Assembly (NCBI GenBank): GCA_003427395.1
Contig: BFEA01000002.1
Location: 3,399,362-3,436,289 of the forward strand
Source of the DNA: Chara braunii
Lineage: Eukaryota > Streptophyta > Charophyceae > Charales > Characeae
Length of the DNA: 36,928 nucleotides
Direction: 5' to 3'
The translations under genes were made by a program, and so were the position numbers. Of the stretch, positions 8,701 to 18,278 are shown one piece after another; within the stretch, counting starts at the first letter, position 1, and each line of letters starts with the position of its first letter. Below the pieces are notes generated by a model, which was given only the letters and a program-made list of their open reading frames with translations, did not search any database and was not told where the DNA came from.

Positions 8701-11700
8701 ATGATGACAAGACGTGGATCCCGCTCATCGGCGCGTGCACTAGGCCAGGCCGTTCGATGCACCGACAGTCTGCTTGGTGGCAAATTGTCGGCTGATCGGC
8801 TCCGCTCTGGCCGCAGAGAGAGTAGAGTTGATGCGTTGGAGATTCATTCTCGAGCCCTGGCCAAGTTATGTGGTCGATCGGGATCGGATTTGGCGGGAAT
8901 ATCGGGGAATGCCGGAGCTTTAAGGGCAGGAGAGTCGTCCAGAGCTACAGCTGCTGCTACTTCATCGCCAGCACCAGCCGTTGACACGTGTCTGCATACC
9001 GATTACCCTGGGGCTAGGATATCACGGAATGTTCCCGCGCAGTTCTGGGGGGGAAGAGCCAGAGGGCAGCAGCTTCTGGAGGGAGGGGATTGGCTCTCAT
9101 ATGGCTCCCTTTCAAATCATGCCGCTCCGGCTGCCCCCGTCGCCCCCGCCTCTGCGGGCGGAGCTTGCGGCGAGGCGGGCCCTTCTCTTCTACGACGCTG
9201 CGGTTATCCATTTAGGCGTAGGGTAAGTATCGACAGGAGAAGAGAGAGGATTGCTAAGGGCGTGCTTGGCAGCCTGAATGAGAGATGCGCTGAGGCCCAT
9301 CAACTTTATTACAGTCCGATGGGTCTCGGCGATTGTAGTAATCATAACAATAGTATTATGAATAATAATAATAATAATAATAATAGGGGGGTTTCAACGC
9401 AGAGGAAGGTCTTTTGGCCTTCATACCCGAGGAAAATTAACTCGCTACAACGTCCATCCGCCGCCGGCGGGATAGCTGCTGTCATAACCCCCGCTATGAT
9501 GGGGATTGACTTGCCTGTCCTCCATTGCTGCTCATCTTCTCGTCCTCGTTTGTCTGAAGGGTTTTACCCACTCGCCGAATGCGATCGGGAGCAGGCGGGA
9601 ACCAATCAGGGAAGGTCTACTTTCATAGGGGGAAGGCTTGTCAGTAGCAGCAGTAGCATCTGTAGCCGCACGTTTGATCAGACATTTGATGTGCGGTTTA
9701 TGTATAGAAGGACCAACTGGACTTTCCCATTCTGTGCTAGCGGCATTTCCTCTGACGGCGGTTTACCCAGATCGGTATCTCGATTTTTGACTGCATCGTT
9801 CTCCCAAGCCGAATCCTGCGTAGCGGCTTCGACGTACTCTTCTTCGTCTGCCCATGTTCAGAACGTCGAGGACTCGGCGATGGCGTCCGGCAGAGTTGTT
9901 GTAAATGATGCTGATAACCATCAAGAGAGCAATCTAGGGCTTGGCATTGACAAACAAGCAAACGAAAAAGCGGAGGAAATGAGGAATAACACCTGCTCTT
10001 CTTCTTCTTTTTCTTCTTCTTTTCCTTCTTCTTCTTCTTCTTCTTCTTCTTCTTCTTCTTCTTCTACTACTTGTTCTTCGGTAGTTTCATCGTCCCCTCG
10101 CGCTTCTTTCAAGGATTCTCGTCCTGTACCTTTTCCTCCGGCGAATGTGAATGCACTCTTCACGCTGGCGAGAGCTAGGCAGTTTGATCAGATGTTGGTT
10201 ATGCACGACCGACTGGTGGCCGAGGAAACAGGACAGCAGCAGGGAGGGAGGATGACGAAAGTAGGGGGGTTTGCAAGCCCCTTGTTCCAATCCGTGACGT
10301 ACAAGAACCTGGTCGACGTGTGCGGATCCTTTCAAGGATCGCTCTACGTGGTACCACTTTTTCGAAGAATGGTGGAGGCGGGAGTTATTCCGGACGTTGC
10401 CACGTATGGCGCGGCCGTCAAGGCGTGTGCGAGGATCATCAACGTGACCCCTTTGACTGTAATTACGTCAAGAATCAGAAAAGGGCAGGAGAGGGTGAGG
10501 GTGATCAATCACGGCGAGCTGATAGATGGCAATGCCAAGCGAGCGGTGGCTGATGCCCTTCATCTCCTGTCTCATATGCGCACCTCCGGACCTCCTCGCA
10601 ACTTCATCGTGTACCTGCCGTTACTTGGACCGTTATCGACCTTGGCAATGACGAGCGAACTGACGGATGTGGTGCGTTGGATGGTCGAAGATCGGGTGGA
10701 GATGGAGGTGCAAACGGTATCCCGGCTGGTGGGCAGATCTCGAGTCGGGTCCATCGCTATGACGGCACTTGTATGGGGTTGGATCCGAGCTGGGCGCCCA
10801 GACAAGGCCCTGATAACGCTGCGGAATGCCATTTGTCAAGGCTGGGACTTCAACAAAGCCGTCTACGAGTTGTTGATGGAACATTGCGTGAAAGCGGAAG
10901 TTTTCGACGGATTAGAGCAGGTGATTCCTCCCCTCCTTTGGGATGAGCGATGCATGGCGACGTTCTTCGGCGCGCTTGGTCAGCGGGCACTGACAGACGC
11001 AGCGGCTCGATACATGCTCGTTCTCAAGAACCATCTTGAGTCGAGACCTGTCAGGAGGCGCAACAGCAGCAGCACCGATAATGATAGCAACAACGCTCCT
11101 CCTGGCGGCGGCGGCTGGTATCATCATCATCATACTCTTCCTGACGATCAGCAGGAGGCAGGAGGAGCAAGAGGAGGGGAGGGGATCGTTCGGTCCGGGG
11201 GTTCAGGGAGAAGCACGACAGATTCGAAGCTTACGTACGCGATGAACCTGTTCCTGACGGCCTTCGGCAAGAACCATTCTGTGGAAGAGATCAAGGAAGT
11301 AATGCAGCGATTGAAGGAGGAGACGGGGGCGGAGCCAAGCTCCGTGTCGTATAATATTATGATCAGCAGCGCCTGCCGGCATGGCAATATGATGAAAGCT
11401 CTCGATCTTGTCGACGAGGCCAAGCGCGCAGGGCTTAACCTAACCACGCGAACGTTTAACTCCATTCTGGGTGGGTTTGCCAGAGCTAGATTGATCGACG
11501 AAGCCTTTGAGCTGTTGGGAGCGATGGAGAGATTAGGAGTGGTTCCTAACGTTGTCACCTACAGCACGCTTATCCATGCGTGTGCGACGTCGGACCAGGT
11601 GGAATCTGCGTACGCCGTTCTAGCGGAAATGGTCAAGAAAGGTGTGACAAGGAACGTGTATAGTTACAATCCCCTGATCGCGGCATTTGGCGCCCGAGGT

Positions 11701-13149
11701 CAGTTGAATAGAGCACTGAGCGTGCTGAAGGACTTGAAGATGGATGGTGTGGAACCGAACGACGTCACGTACGCGTTGCTCATACGCGCGTGTGGAATCG
11801 TGAAGAATGTGGACAAGGCTTTTGAGATCTACCAGGAGATGATAGATGCAGGGATCAAACCCTCAAGTAACGTGGATGCCACGTTGTTGACTGCGTGTTC
11901 GCGATCGGGGGAGACGAAGCGCGCGTTGGAGGTGTTTGAGGAGATGGAGAAACGGGGAGAGAATCCCGACAGAGTGGTCGGCAGTGCCTTGTTGCTCGCT
12001 CTTGCCGCACAGGGTATGCCGTACGAAGGCCTGGCGCTGTATAAGAAGATGAGGGCTAAAGATACTTGGCCTAAACCAGGGGCTGTCTCTCGTCTCATGG
12101 TCGAGTTAGGAAGGATTGGCGAGTTGGACGCCGTCTTCGAGATGTTCGAGGACATGAAAAACCCTAATTCTTCCCTAGATATTTCTCCTTACGACCGTGA
12201 TGTTTACTATTACGGCCGCTGCACCATTCTCCTTACCGCGTGTATACGGAATAGTCAGCTGGAGAAAGCGTTGGACTTTTTGAAATTGATTCCGACCGAA
12301 GGTCGACAGAACGAAGCTGTCATGTTCGATCAGCTGCTGGTCAATTGTTCTTCCGTCTCGAAAGATTCTGGCGGGGTTCGATGGCTAGACGTCGATGATG
12401 GATTTGCTGTTCTCGACGTGATGAAAACGTTGGGAGTCCGTCCTTCGCGGATTGGTCTCGAGGCGTTGATTGATTGCTGCCAGGGCATGGGAAATGCCGA
12501 CAAAGCCGAAGAGGTTGGCAAAGTCATGGAGAAAGAAGGACTGCCATTCACGGTCTTCACTCGCATTAGATTGCTCAATGCCTACGTGTCCGCAGGGGAC
12601 AGCCAAAGAGCCATCGAGACGCTGAGGGGGATAGATGCAAACGATCTCCGGGACTACGATGTGCAGCTTCTCCTGCGGAAGATCATGCAGCCTTTCTTTG
12701 AAGCAGCTGCAGAGTCTCCAGAAAAAGCTGTGCAGGCGGACACTCTGCCGGAAGTCAGAACGTACGTTGAAGAGATGTTTACACGCGTGAAATCTTCTTA
12801 TCGGAGGAGATCATCAGCCGACGATTACCGTCATCAACAGGCCGCAGAGGAGGAGGGAGGAGAAGGAGAGGAAGAAGGTGGTACAGGAGAACAAGAAGAA
12901 GGGAGGACTAAAATGTTGGAAGCGGAGAAATTTGCTGTTTCGGATGATGTTGGGGAAGGTGGACACTTTCTGGACCTTGCTGACGTGTCGGACGTGCCTC
13001 CATTGGCGGGAGGGGTTTATCCTTACGGGGATCGGGGTCGCGATGGGGATGCCGCCGATGACGACGACAAGGCTGACACTACAGCGAGCAGAAGAGTGCG
13101 GGAACTACTAGCTTGGCAGCGTGATCCCGATCGCGACCTAAGTAATTGA
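8701..13149 (+). CDS. P-class pentatricopeptide repeat protein, 1482 residues
   Basis: This predicted organellar RNA-binding protein of the PPR family would bind specific transcripts for processing, stabilisation or translation. Helical repeats begin near residue 483. Residues 881-1090 form six consecutive exact 35-residue P motifs, followed by degenerate repeats to about 1330. There is no DYW/E editing domain and no SMR domain. The first 480 residues are low-complexity: an Arg/Ser-rich N-terminus suited to a plastid or mitochondrial transit peptide, an Asn run (AAT repeats, 9361-9384) and a Ser run (TTC repeats, about 9996-10065). The C-terminus is Glu/Gly-rich and acidic. The ATG has A at -3 and is the first in frame after the pyrimidine tract. 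The protein is long for the family, and a cryptic in-frame intron could remove part of the N-terminal half. I cannot assign orthology. Confidence 0.93.
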   Translation: MMTRRGSRSSARALGQAVRCTDSLLGGKLSADRLRSGRRESRVDALEIHSRALAKLCGRSGSDLAGISGNAGALRAGESSRATAAATSSPAPAVDTCLHTDYPGARISRNVPAQFWGGRARGQQLLEGGDWLSYGSLSNHAAPAAPVAPASAGGACGEAGPSLLRRCGYPFRRRVSIDRRRERIAKGVLGSLNERCAEAHQLYYSPMGLGDCSNHNNSIMNNNNNNNNRGVSTQRKVFWPSYPRKINSLQRPSAAGGIAAVITPAMMGIDLPVLHCCSSSRPRLSEGFYPLAECDREQAGTNQGRSTFIGGRLVSSSSSICSRTFDQTFDVRFMYRRTNWTFPFCASGISSDGGLPRSVSRFLTASFSQAESCVAASTYSSSSAHVQNVEDSAMASGRVVVNDADNHQESNLGLGIDKQANEKAEEMRNNTCSSSSFSSSFPSSSSSSSSSSSSSTTCSSVVSSSPRASFKDSRPVPFPPANVNALFTLARARQFDQMLVMHDRLVAEETGQQQGGRMTKVGGFASPLFQSVTYKNLVDVCGSFQGSLYVVPLFRRMVEAGVIPDVATYGAAVKACARIINVTPLTVITSRIRKGQERVRVINHGELIDGNAKRAVADALHLLSHMRTSGPPRNFIVYLPLLGPLSTLAMTSELTDVVRWMVEDRVEMEVQTVSRLVGRSRVGSIAMTALVWGWIRAGRPDKALITLRNAICQGWDFNKAVYELLMEHCVKAEVFDGLEQVIPPLLWDERCMATFFGALGQRALTDAAARYMLVLKNHLESRPVRRRNSSSTDNDSNNAPPGGGGWYHHHHTLPDDQQEAGGARGGEGIVRSGGSGRSTTDSKLTYAMNLFLTAFGKNHSVEEIKEVMQRLKEETGAEPSSVSYNIMISSACRHGNMMKALDLVDEAKRAGLNLTTRTFNSILGGFARARLIDEAFELLGAMERLGVVPNVVTYSTLIHACATSDQVESAYAVLAEMVKKGVTRNVYSYNPLIAAFGARGQLNRALSVLKDLKMDGVEPNDVTYALLIRACGIVKNVDKAFEIYQEMIDAGIKPSSNVDATLLTACSRSGETKRALEVFEEMEKRGENPDRVVGSALLLALAAQGMPYEGLALYKKMRAKDTWPKPGAVSRLMVELGRIGELDAVFEMFEDMKNPNSSLDISPYDRDVYYYGRCTILLTACIRNSQLEKALDFLKLIPTEGRQNEAVMFDQLLVNCSSVSKDSGGVRWLDVDDGFAVLDVMKTLGVRPSRIGLEALIDCCQGMGNADKAEEVGKVMEKEGLPFTVFTRIRLLNAYVSAGDSQRAIETLRGIDANDLRDYDVQLLLRKIMQPFFEAAAESPEKAVQADTLPEVRTYVEEMFTRVKSSYRRRSSADDYRHQQAAEEEGGEGEEEGGTGEQEEGRTKMLEAEKFAVSDDVGEGGHFLDLADVSDVPPLAGGVYPYGDRGRDGDAADDDDKADTTASRRVRELLAWQRDPDRDLSN
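9361..9384 (+). repeat. (AAT)8 microsatellite inside the PPR frame
   Basis: Eight AAT units encode an Asn run near residues 221-228. It lies in the poorly conserved N-terminal portion, where length changes would keep frame. Confidence 0.95.
9996..10065 (+). repeat. (TTC/CTT)n microsatellite inside the PPR frame
   Basis: A TTC-type repeat encodes a Ser-rich run of about 25 residues just before the PPR array. It would also serve as a polypyrimidine tract if the upstream GTAAGTAT at 9223 were a used splice donor. Confidence 0.95.
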
Positions 13150-13199
13150 TCTCATTTTTGAAGTTTTGTTAGCCGCTGTTGCAGAATGTAGCAGGAGAA

Positions 13200-13231
13200 G
13201 GGGGAGGCTGGGGGAGGGGAGGGGGGGAGGG
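13200..13231 (+). other. G-quadruplex motif in the PPR 3' flank
   Basis: Within 50-80 bp after the stop codon there are runs of 5, 5, 4, 7 and 3 Gs separated by 5-, 1-, 1- and 1-nt loops. This fits the standard G3+N1-7 pattern with very short loops. If transcribed it would lie in the 3' UTR. Confidence 0.8.
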
Positions 13232-13324
13232 TATATCGTTACAGAAGAGATAGGGGGCTCGCGATCAGGTGGAGAAGAGTAGAGGAGTGCCGAAGTAGCT
13301 TTTTTCATTTGTTGATTTTGGTAG

Positions 13325-13333
13325 TAGCTAGCT

Positions 13334-13371
<38 letters not shown>

Positions 13372-13493
13372 GTTTCTCCCGAACGCGAGCTAGCTTTCTT
13401 TTTTGCTGTTGTTTGAAGTAGCTAGCTTTTTTTATATGTGGTTGTTGGAGATAGCTAGCTTTTTTTATTTGTCGTTGTTTGAAGTAGCTAGCT
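13325..13493 (+). repeat. 33-bp tandem array with TAGCTAGCT cores
   Basis: The self-complementary core TAGCTAGCT occurs at 13325, 13419, 13452 and 13485, with a variant at 13387-13395. The last three are exactly 33 bp apart, and the unit is T-rich with GTTGTTTGAAG between cores. A 43-nt T run (13335-13377) interrupts the start of the array. It lies in the presumed 3' UTR or terminator region of the PPR gene. Confidence 0.85.
13335..13377. repeat. Poly(T) tract, 43 nt
   Basis: A homopolymer T run sits within the TAGCTAGCT array. It may be a retroposed poly(A) tail on the minus strand or simple slippage. Confidence 0.95.
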
Positions 13494-13802
13494 TGGTATC
13501 GAAATTTTCTTTTTTTCTGTAAGTTTGGTCAGCTTTGAACAATAGTGTAGGCATTTCGATGTCTTTTCCCTTTTTTTTTTGAAGGTTCTGTTTTTTTCCT
13601 GCGAATGGCACGAGCGCGGAACAGTGCAATGGACGGTGGCGGACGGTCGTACTTGGATCCTCGTCTGTATGGGGATGAACGAGATCTTCTGTGATGGAAA
13701 TCGGTTTTCGGTGTTTGCTTCAGATCGTAGAGCTGAGCCGGCCGACAAAGCACACACCAAATTTGCTGTTTTGTGAGAAAAAGAGTCACTACGCTCACCA
13801 CT

Positions 13803-13840
<38 letters not shown>

Positions 13841-14272
13841 ATGCAACGAGGAAGCAAGGAGGAAGCAACAAGGAAAGGGCGCAAAATCACCCCCTATCTA
13901 AAACATGGGCAAAACAAAAATGCAACGGACGGATGAACAGTGGAATTGGAATTAAAAAATGAAAAGAAAGAAGTAAGCCTTTCTAGTCTAGAATGCGGCG
14001 GATTGGATTGGTCGACACCCCGGCCACGAAACTTCACGTGACGTTTCAGAAACAGGCCGGCGGGCGGTGGATATCAATCTCCATCCACGGTCTGTATGTG
14101 TCACGAAAGGCCGCACGAGATTGAAAACGCCAGCAAGTCATTGTAAAACGTCTCTAGAAGGTCCCCACGCCTGGAGGCAAAAAAAAAAGGAGAGAGGTAT
14201 ATGGGCCTTGTTCCACACCACTTGAGTTCAAGAGGGAAGCGAAAAATCATTCATCGTTCCACCCCCCCCCCC
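13494..14272. other. Intergenic sequence with poly(A) tract at 13807-13837
   Basis: No credible gene is seen. A 31-nt A run at 13807-13837 may mark an old retroposon end, but no matching body was recognised. A C-run (11 nt) lies at about 14262-14272. Confidence 0.6.
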
Positions 14273-14358
14273 GGTTAGAGAGGTCCGCGTTGTTTTCACT
14301 TTTTTGTGTCCCAAGGGTTAGAGTGATCCGCTTTGTTTTCACTTTTCTGTGTCCCAAG
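14273..14358. repeat. 43-bp direct duplication
   Basis: Two adjacent copies, 14273-14315 and 14316-14358, both begin GGTTAGAG and end GTGTCCCAAG, with a few substitutions. Confidence 0.85.
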
Positions 14359-14458
14359 GGTGCGCCCTTGAATCTCAAGGGCGACACAGGCAAAGGGGCT
14401 CGTTCGACACTCCTCGGGCGCGTAAAGTCCCCGAGGAATTGTTCGTTCCACTTATCCT

Positions 14459-14687
14459 NNNNNNNNNNNNNNNNNNNNNNNNNNNNNNNNNNNNNNNNNN
14501 NNNNNNNNNNNNNNNNNNNNNNNNNNNNNNNNNNNNNNNNNNNNNNNNNNNNNNNNNNNNNNNNNNNNNNNNNNNNNNNNNNNNNNNNNNNNNNNNNNNN
14601 NNNNNNNNNNNNNNNNNNNNNNNNNNNNNNNNNNNNNNNNNNNNNNNNNNNNNNNNNNNNNNNNNNNNNNNNNNNNNNNNNNNNNNN
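14459..14687. other. Assembly gap (229 N)
   Basis: An unbroken run of N. Reading frames that cross it are meaningless. Confidence 1.
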
Positions 14688-14725
14688 TTTTGCCCAAGGG
14701 ACCTCACGAGGTCCCTTGGGCAAAA
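14688..14725. repeat. Perfect 18-bp hairpin abutting the gap
   Basis: Arms 14688-14705 and 14708-14725 are perfectly complementary around a 2-nt loop (AC). The left arm starts at the first base after the Ns, so the palindrome may continue into the gap. Confidence 0.92.
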
Positions 14726-15001
14726 GGAATCCGCGTTTCACGGAGAGGAGCGGGCACACGCGTAGAGAGACGTTACAACCGAGAATCTGGATCGGGGTGA
14801 CACCCTATTGGCTGATGGCCTTAAGCACATTTGTTTTTTTTTTTGTCCTTTTTTCTTTTTTGACATCGCTCCAAGGAAACGTCCTCGGGCGACGTCCCCG
14901 AGGACAGGTGGAACGAAGGGCCCAAATTTCCTTTTGACTAAAAGGAATTTTTCCTCGGGCTCCGAGGACGCCCCAAGGAGTGTCGAACGAGCCCCAAAAT
15001 C

Positions 15002-15048
15002 GCACTTGAACTCAGGTCACCTCCCGGAGGTACCTTGAGTTCAAGTGC
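15002..15048. repeat. Hairpin with 16/17-nt arms
   Basis: GCACTTGAACTC at 15002 pairs with GAGTTCAAGTGC ending at 15048, with one bulged base and a GC-rich loop that also folds. It belongs to the group of short hairpins in this flank. Confidence 0.8.
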
Positions 15049-15234
15049 CAGCGGATACCTCCAGCACTCCAAGTGGGGCCTTTTTTTTGCTCTTCTTTTT
15101 TCCCAGCAGGCGATCCTTGTCCAAGATTGGTCAAGCCATGGAGTTCCTTTTCAAGTGCAGGCTGGGGCTAGGTCCCACTTACACGAATTAAGCGATATTG
15201 ACCGTAGATCGCAGAGATCAATGGCCAGAATCTC

Positions 15235-15256
15235 TTAAACCACCAGTACTTGGCCC
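15235..15256. repeat. 22-bp inverted match to 36779-36800
   Basis: The sequence just outside the left LTR is the exact reverse complement of 36779-36800. On the minus strand both read WAKYWWF. The Ty3/gypsy element therefore inserted next to a member of a dispersed, coding-like repeat whose relative sits at the far end of the window. Confidence 0.85.
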
Positions 15257-15259
15257 ACA

Positions 15260-17912
15260 TGTGACGCGCAACCTCACGCCCGATGCCGTCTTCCATGCGG
15301 AGTGTTAGCTGTGCGGAAAAGAGGCCCAGAAAAACAGCAAGTTGGGGTGCGCCAAGGATTTTTGGAAATTGAGTGTGGGGACACAGACGGAACTGAAATC
15401 CCCCGTGTTGATCCGATGAAGCAAGTCGATTAGTTTCGCACGTCGCGGGCTGCGCGCGCGGACATGGCCCGAAAACAGAAGGATCCAAATTCAATTCAGA
15501 AAGTACTGTTGGGCTTCCCACCAGGCTACAGCCAGTCGTTTAGAACGGAAAGGCTCTGACAAGCTTCGCGTGTCTCGTTTTCGTATCAGATCTCGTCGTC
15601 GTTCACTGGTCAGTTCCGAATCCGACGTGGATGGTCTCAGCCAAGTGGCTCTTTCCTTATGCTCGTCCTCACTCCGTATTCGGTAGCGGAAGCGCTTCGC
15701 TTCGTAGCAATTGAAACGCTGGCACTCCGTGCACAGAGTGCGGGGCCAATGGGGCGCCACTGCCGTGCACGGAATGACGATCAACTCGTTAAACGACAAC
15801 AATATAAATAGGGTGGAAAGTGCGTATCGATAATGACAAATCCGGCGTCTACGAACCCTGAACAACGGTTGGCCGGAGGGAAGTAATACTGTCCGCCGAT
15901 TTGTGCGACGGCTTCTCGTACGTCCCACTCACATACACGTGTCCTTTCCTCACTGTAGGGAAATGGTCGCGTTGGGATGGGAGATACGGGAGGCATGCGC
16001 CCAATCGAAGGGTGTTTGTCAGTCCACATATCAATTAATCACATAAGAGCAAAAATCATTCATGCGATCCTCAATCTACCCTTCTCGACACACGAGGGAG
16101 CAGACACACATCAAATTGATCATGCATAGGGCTAAGGGACCGACCCGCGACTCAGTTCAATATAACGTTGGTTTCCGGTGCCTTGTTTCTCAAGGTCACC
16201 TGGTGGCGTGGCTGCTGATGTCGTGCCGCATAAAGCAGATGGCATGCGCAGTGCGTTCGGGACCATAGATCTAAACACTGTTATATTCTCGAACAAAATC
16301 CCGACGACACTCGTCTAATCAATCCGAAAGGTTCACGCGTCTCTATACATGCATTCACTGTGGGAGGTGCGAAAATGAGACATTCACAGGAAAAGATGGA
16401 TCGCATTGCACAGTACACACGCATCCATCGTTCACAAGACAAGTAGGCGGGGTCCTTGCGTAGGAGGATTACCCAGGAAACTAATGGAAGAGTTCCGGAA
16501 GAAGTTCTTTCACACAAAAACAGGAGGCCGACTTATTCCCATTCAAGAGAGGGACAATCGTTCAGACACATCGTCTTTCGAGAAGAGAGAAAGAGAGAGA
16601 GAGTCGAGGGAAAGAAAGTCCAAAATAGAAGATGGCAAGATCCAGGAAGAGAAAAGTTCGGTGTCACCGCCGTACACTCACGCGAAAGATAACAATCCGC
16701 AACAAAGGTGCATTCGCCGTTAATTCCAATATGGCCCCGGGCCAATCAACTCAACATCAATCCTCATACCCGTACCGACGATCCCGGCCGTCGCGAGCTA
16801 ACTCCCACCACTGCGATCGTCACCCCGCTGTCGTAAACTCGACACGGTTCACCTAGATCCCATAGTCCATCGTGGCGATTCAGCGCGCAACCGGCCAGTC
16901 TATCGTCAGCCCGACAGGACTTTCCGAATCACTTTAAATACTCTGCCTAGCCACTGCTTCCCGGAAGCTGGCTTCAGAGTCGAGAACGTAAGAGAGATTT
17001 GCGGGCGCGCTTGCGGGTTTTATAGTTGCGAGAAAGGAGATAGAAGAGGGAGAGAACGACGGGAAGGCGGGGGTGTAGGAGGAGAAGGAGGAGAAGACTT
17101 TGAGAAGAGCGCTCCGAGAACGCCATGTTGATCCCTCGGAACTCAAGGTTCAACCAATCAGATTCGTCGTGCGATAGGAAGGTCCTATCGATCCGCGCAC
17201 GTGATTGATGAGCGGGAGTTATCGGAGGATCGACTNGGAGTCGTACGCCAGACTCAGAGGGTGAGAAGAGAAAAGGCGNGAGAGGTGGCGCAAGACGGGT
17301 CCAAGATTCAGNCGATCAAGAAAGGNAAATGGGCGNGCAAAANAGCAAGACGGGGGAGGGGGAGAGANGGAGAAACAGTTANGGGGANAGAGAAAGAGGA
17401 GGGAGAAGGAAAGGGAGCGNGGGAGGGAGCGATGCGGGGGACAGAGAGGAGAAAGCTTCTGCATGCGTGGCGCCGTCAACAAAAAAAGAAAGAAAAAGGC
17501 ACCGAAACAGTTACAGTTTGCTTNTATCCTAATTCAAAATTGAAATCANCATATCCGTGCGCGAAAAAGTGACGCGGAAAAAATCCTACGCCTATTTATG
17601 TTCANGCGAAATTCCGAGAGTTTTCCCCNACGCGCCCAAGAACACTCACACACCCAAAAAGGACACGTCGAAGTTCCGCTTATCCCGGAATTCCCAACCG
17701 CTGGGCCCAATTCCCAGTGTGCTCGCTAAGGCGCACGCAAATCCCCATGTATTTCCCGACTTTGCAAAAAAGAAAAACAGAACTCAGCAGTCGAAAAAGG
17801 GAAAATGCGGCACCCGAAAGCAAGAAATCAAAAACGGGTTTTTCCTGGGGTTGGTAATAAGCAAAAGAAAGGGTACGAAAGGTGGCACGGGGTCGTGAAG
17901 TGGTTCGTCACA
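15260..17912 (-). repeat. 3' LTR of the Ty3/gypsy element
   Basis: This 2653-bp LTR matches 26086-28747. On the minus strand it begins TGTGACGAACC and ends GCGCGTCACA, so it has TG...CA ends and a 7-bp terminal inverted repeat (TGTGACG/CGTCACA). The TATA box equivalent is at 17018-17025. Fourteen single Ns lie between 17236 and 17629. Short frames inside it, such as 15491-15928, are disrupted by indels in the other copy and are not called. Confidence 0.95.
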
Positions 17913-17921
17913 TATGTGACG
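17906..17921. repeat. 16-bp perfect palindrome at LTR-internal junction
   Basis: CGTCACATATGTGACG is formed by the LTR terminus CGTCACA, two bases TA, and a second TGTGACG that resembles the opposite LTR end (compare TGTGACGCG at 15260). A polypurine tract is expected here and is not seen. Confidence 0.85.
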
Positions 17922-18278
17922 CGTAGGGGGTTCCAAAATTATACGATCTCCTGTTTGCATGTCATGGCGAAAAGAAACAGAGTGATGCATGAGGAACCAA
18001 ACGTATCATCAGAGCAGAAAGAAGTACAAGGAACGATAACTGGGCCGTGGATGAGATGGCGACAACATCCGTGACAAGATCCCTGTAGCCCTGTCATATG
18101 CAACCCTTTGCCTCGTGGAGATCGTCCAGGTGACGCCATCATGGTCCTCCTGATCCCCGTGTACTCCGCACCCCTGCTCGTTGCCGTCCGTCGAATCAGC
18201 GCGTAGGTTGACGTCATCATTGATGGAGTGATCTTCGCGAAGCTTACTGATTCGTGCCGATGAAGAAGTGAATGGGAT
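17922..18278. other. Element sequence between last ORF and 3' LTR
   Basis: About 360 bp without a significant reading frame or purine tract. It is presumably 3' untranslated sequence of the retrotransposon. Confidence 0.5.

Larger units (their letters stand above)
14395..14995. repeat. 19-bp perfect inverted repeat spanning the assembly gap
   Basis: The arm at 14395-14413 is the exact reverse complement of 14977-14995. Short hairpins with a CCTCGGG/CCCGAGG stem lie inside at 14411-14437, 14881-14905 and 14952-14968. The arrangement suggests a larger inverted or foldback structure that defeated assembly. Confidence 0.75.

Noticed and set aside
8445-8795. 116-codon frame with SPPP-type proline repeats resembling an extensin or cell-wall protein
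   Set aside because: The prolines come entirely from the C/T-rich tract, the frame has no signal peptide and it runs into the PPR start. It is explained by base composition.
13325-13493. Regular 33-bp spacing of short palindromes considered as a CRISPR-like array
   Set aside because: The repeat core is only 9 bp, the between-core sequence is itself repeated rather than unique, and the context is a eukaryotic nuclear genome.
13591-13776. Short plus-strand frame after the PPR gene
   Set aside because: About 65 codons, overlapped by equal frames on the other strand, with no recognisable domain.
14247-14937. Several long frames on both strands across 14459-14687
   Set aside because: They are open only because the assembly gap is read as unknown codons.
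15491-15928. 145-codon minus-strand frame in the 3' LTR considered as an LTR-encoded gene
   Set aside because: The 5' LTR copy has indels that shift the frame, and no motif is recognised.
17201-17572. Frames with scattered unknown residues inside both LTRs (also 28036-28407)
   Set aside because: They are purine-rich, low-complexity U3 sequence with Ns, and no family motifs.
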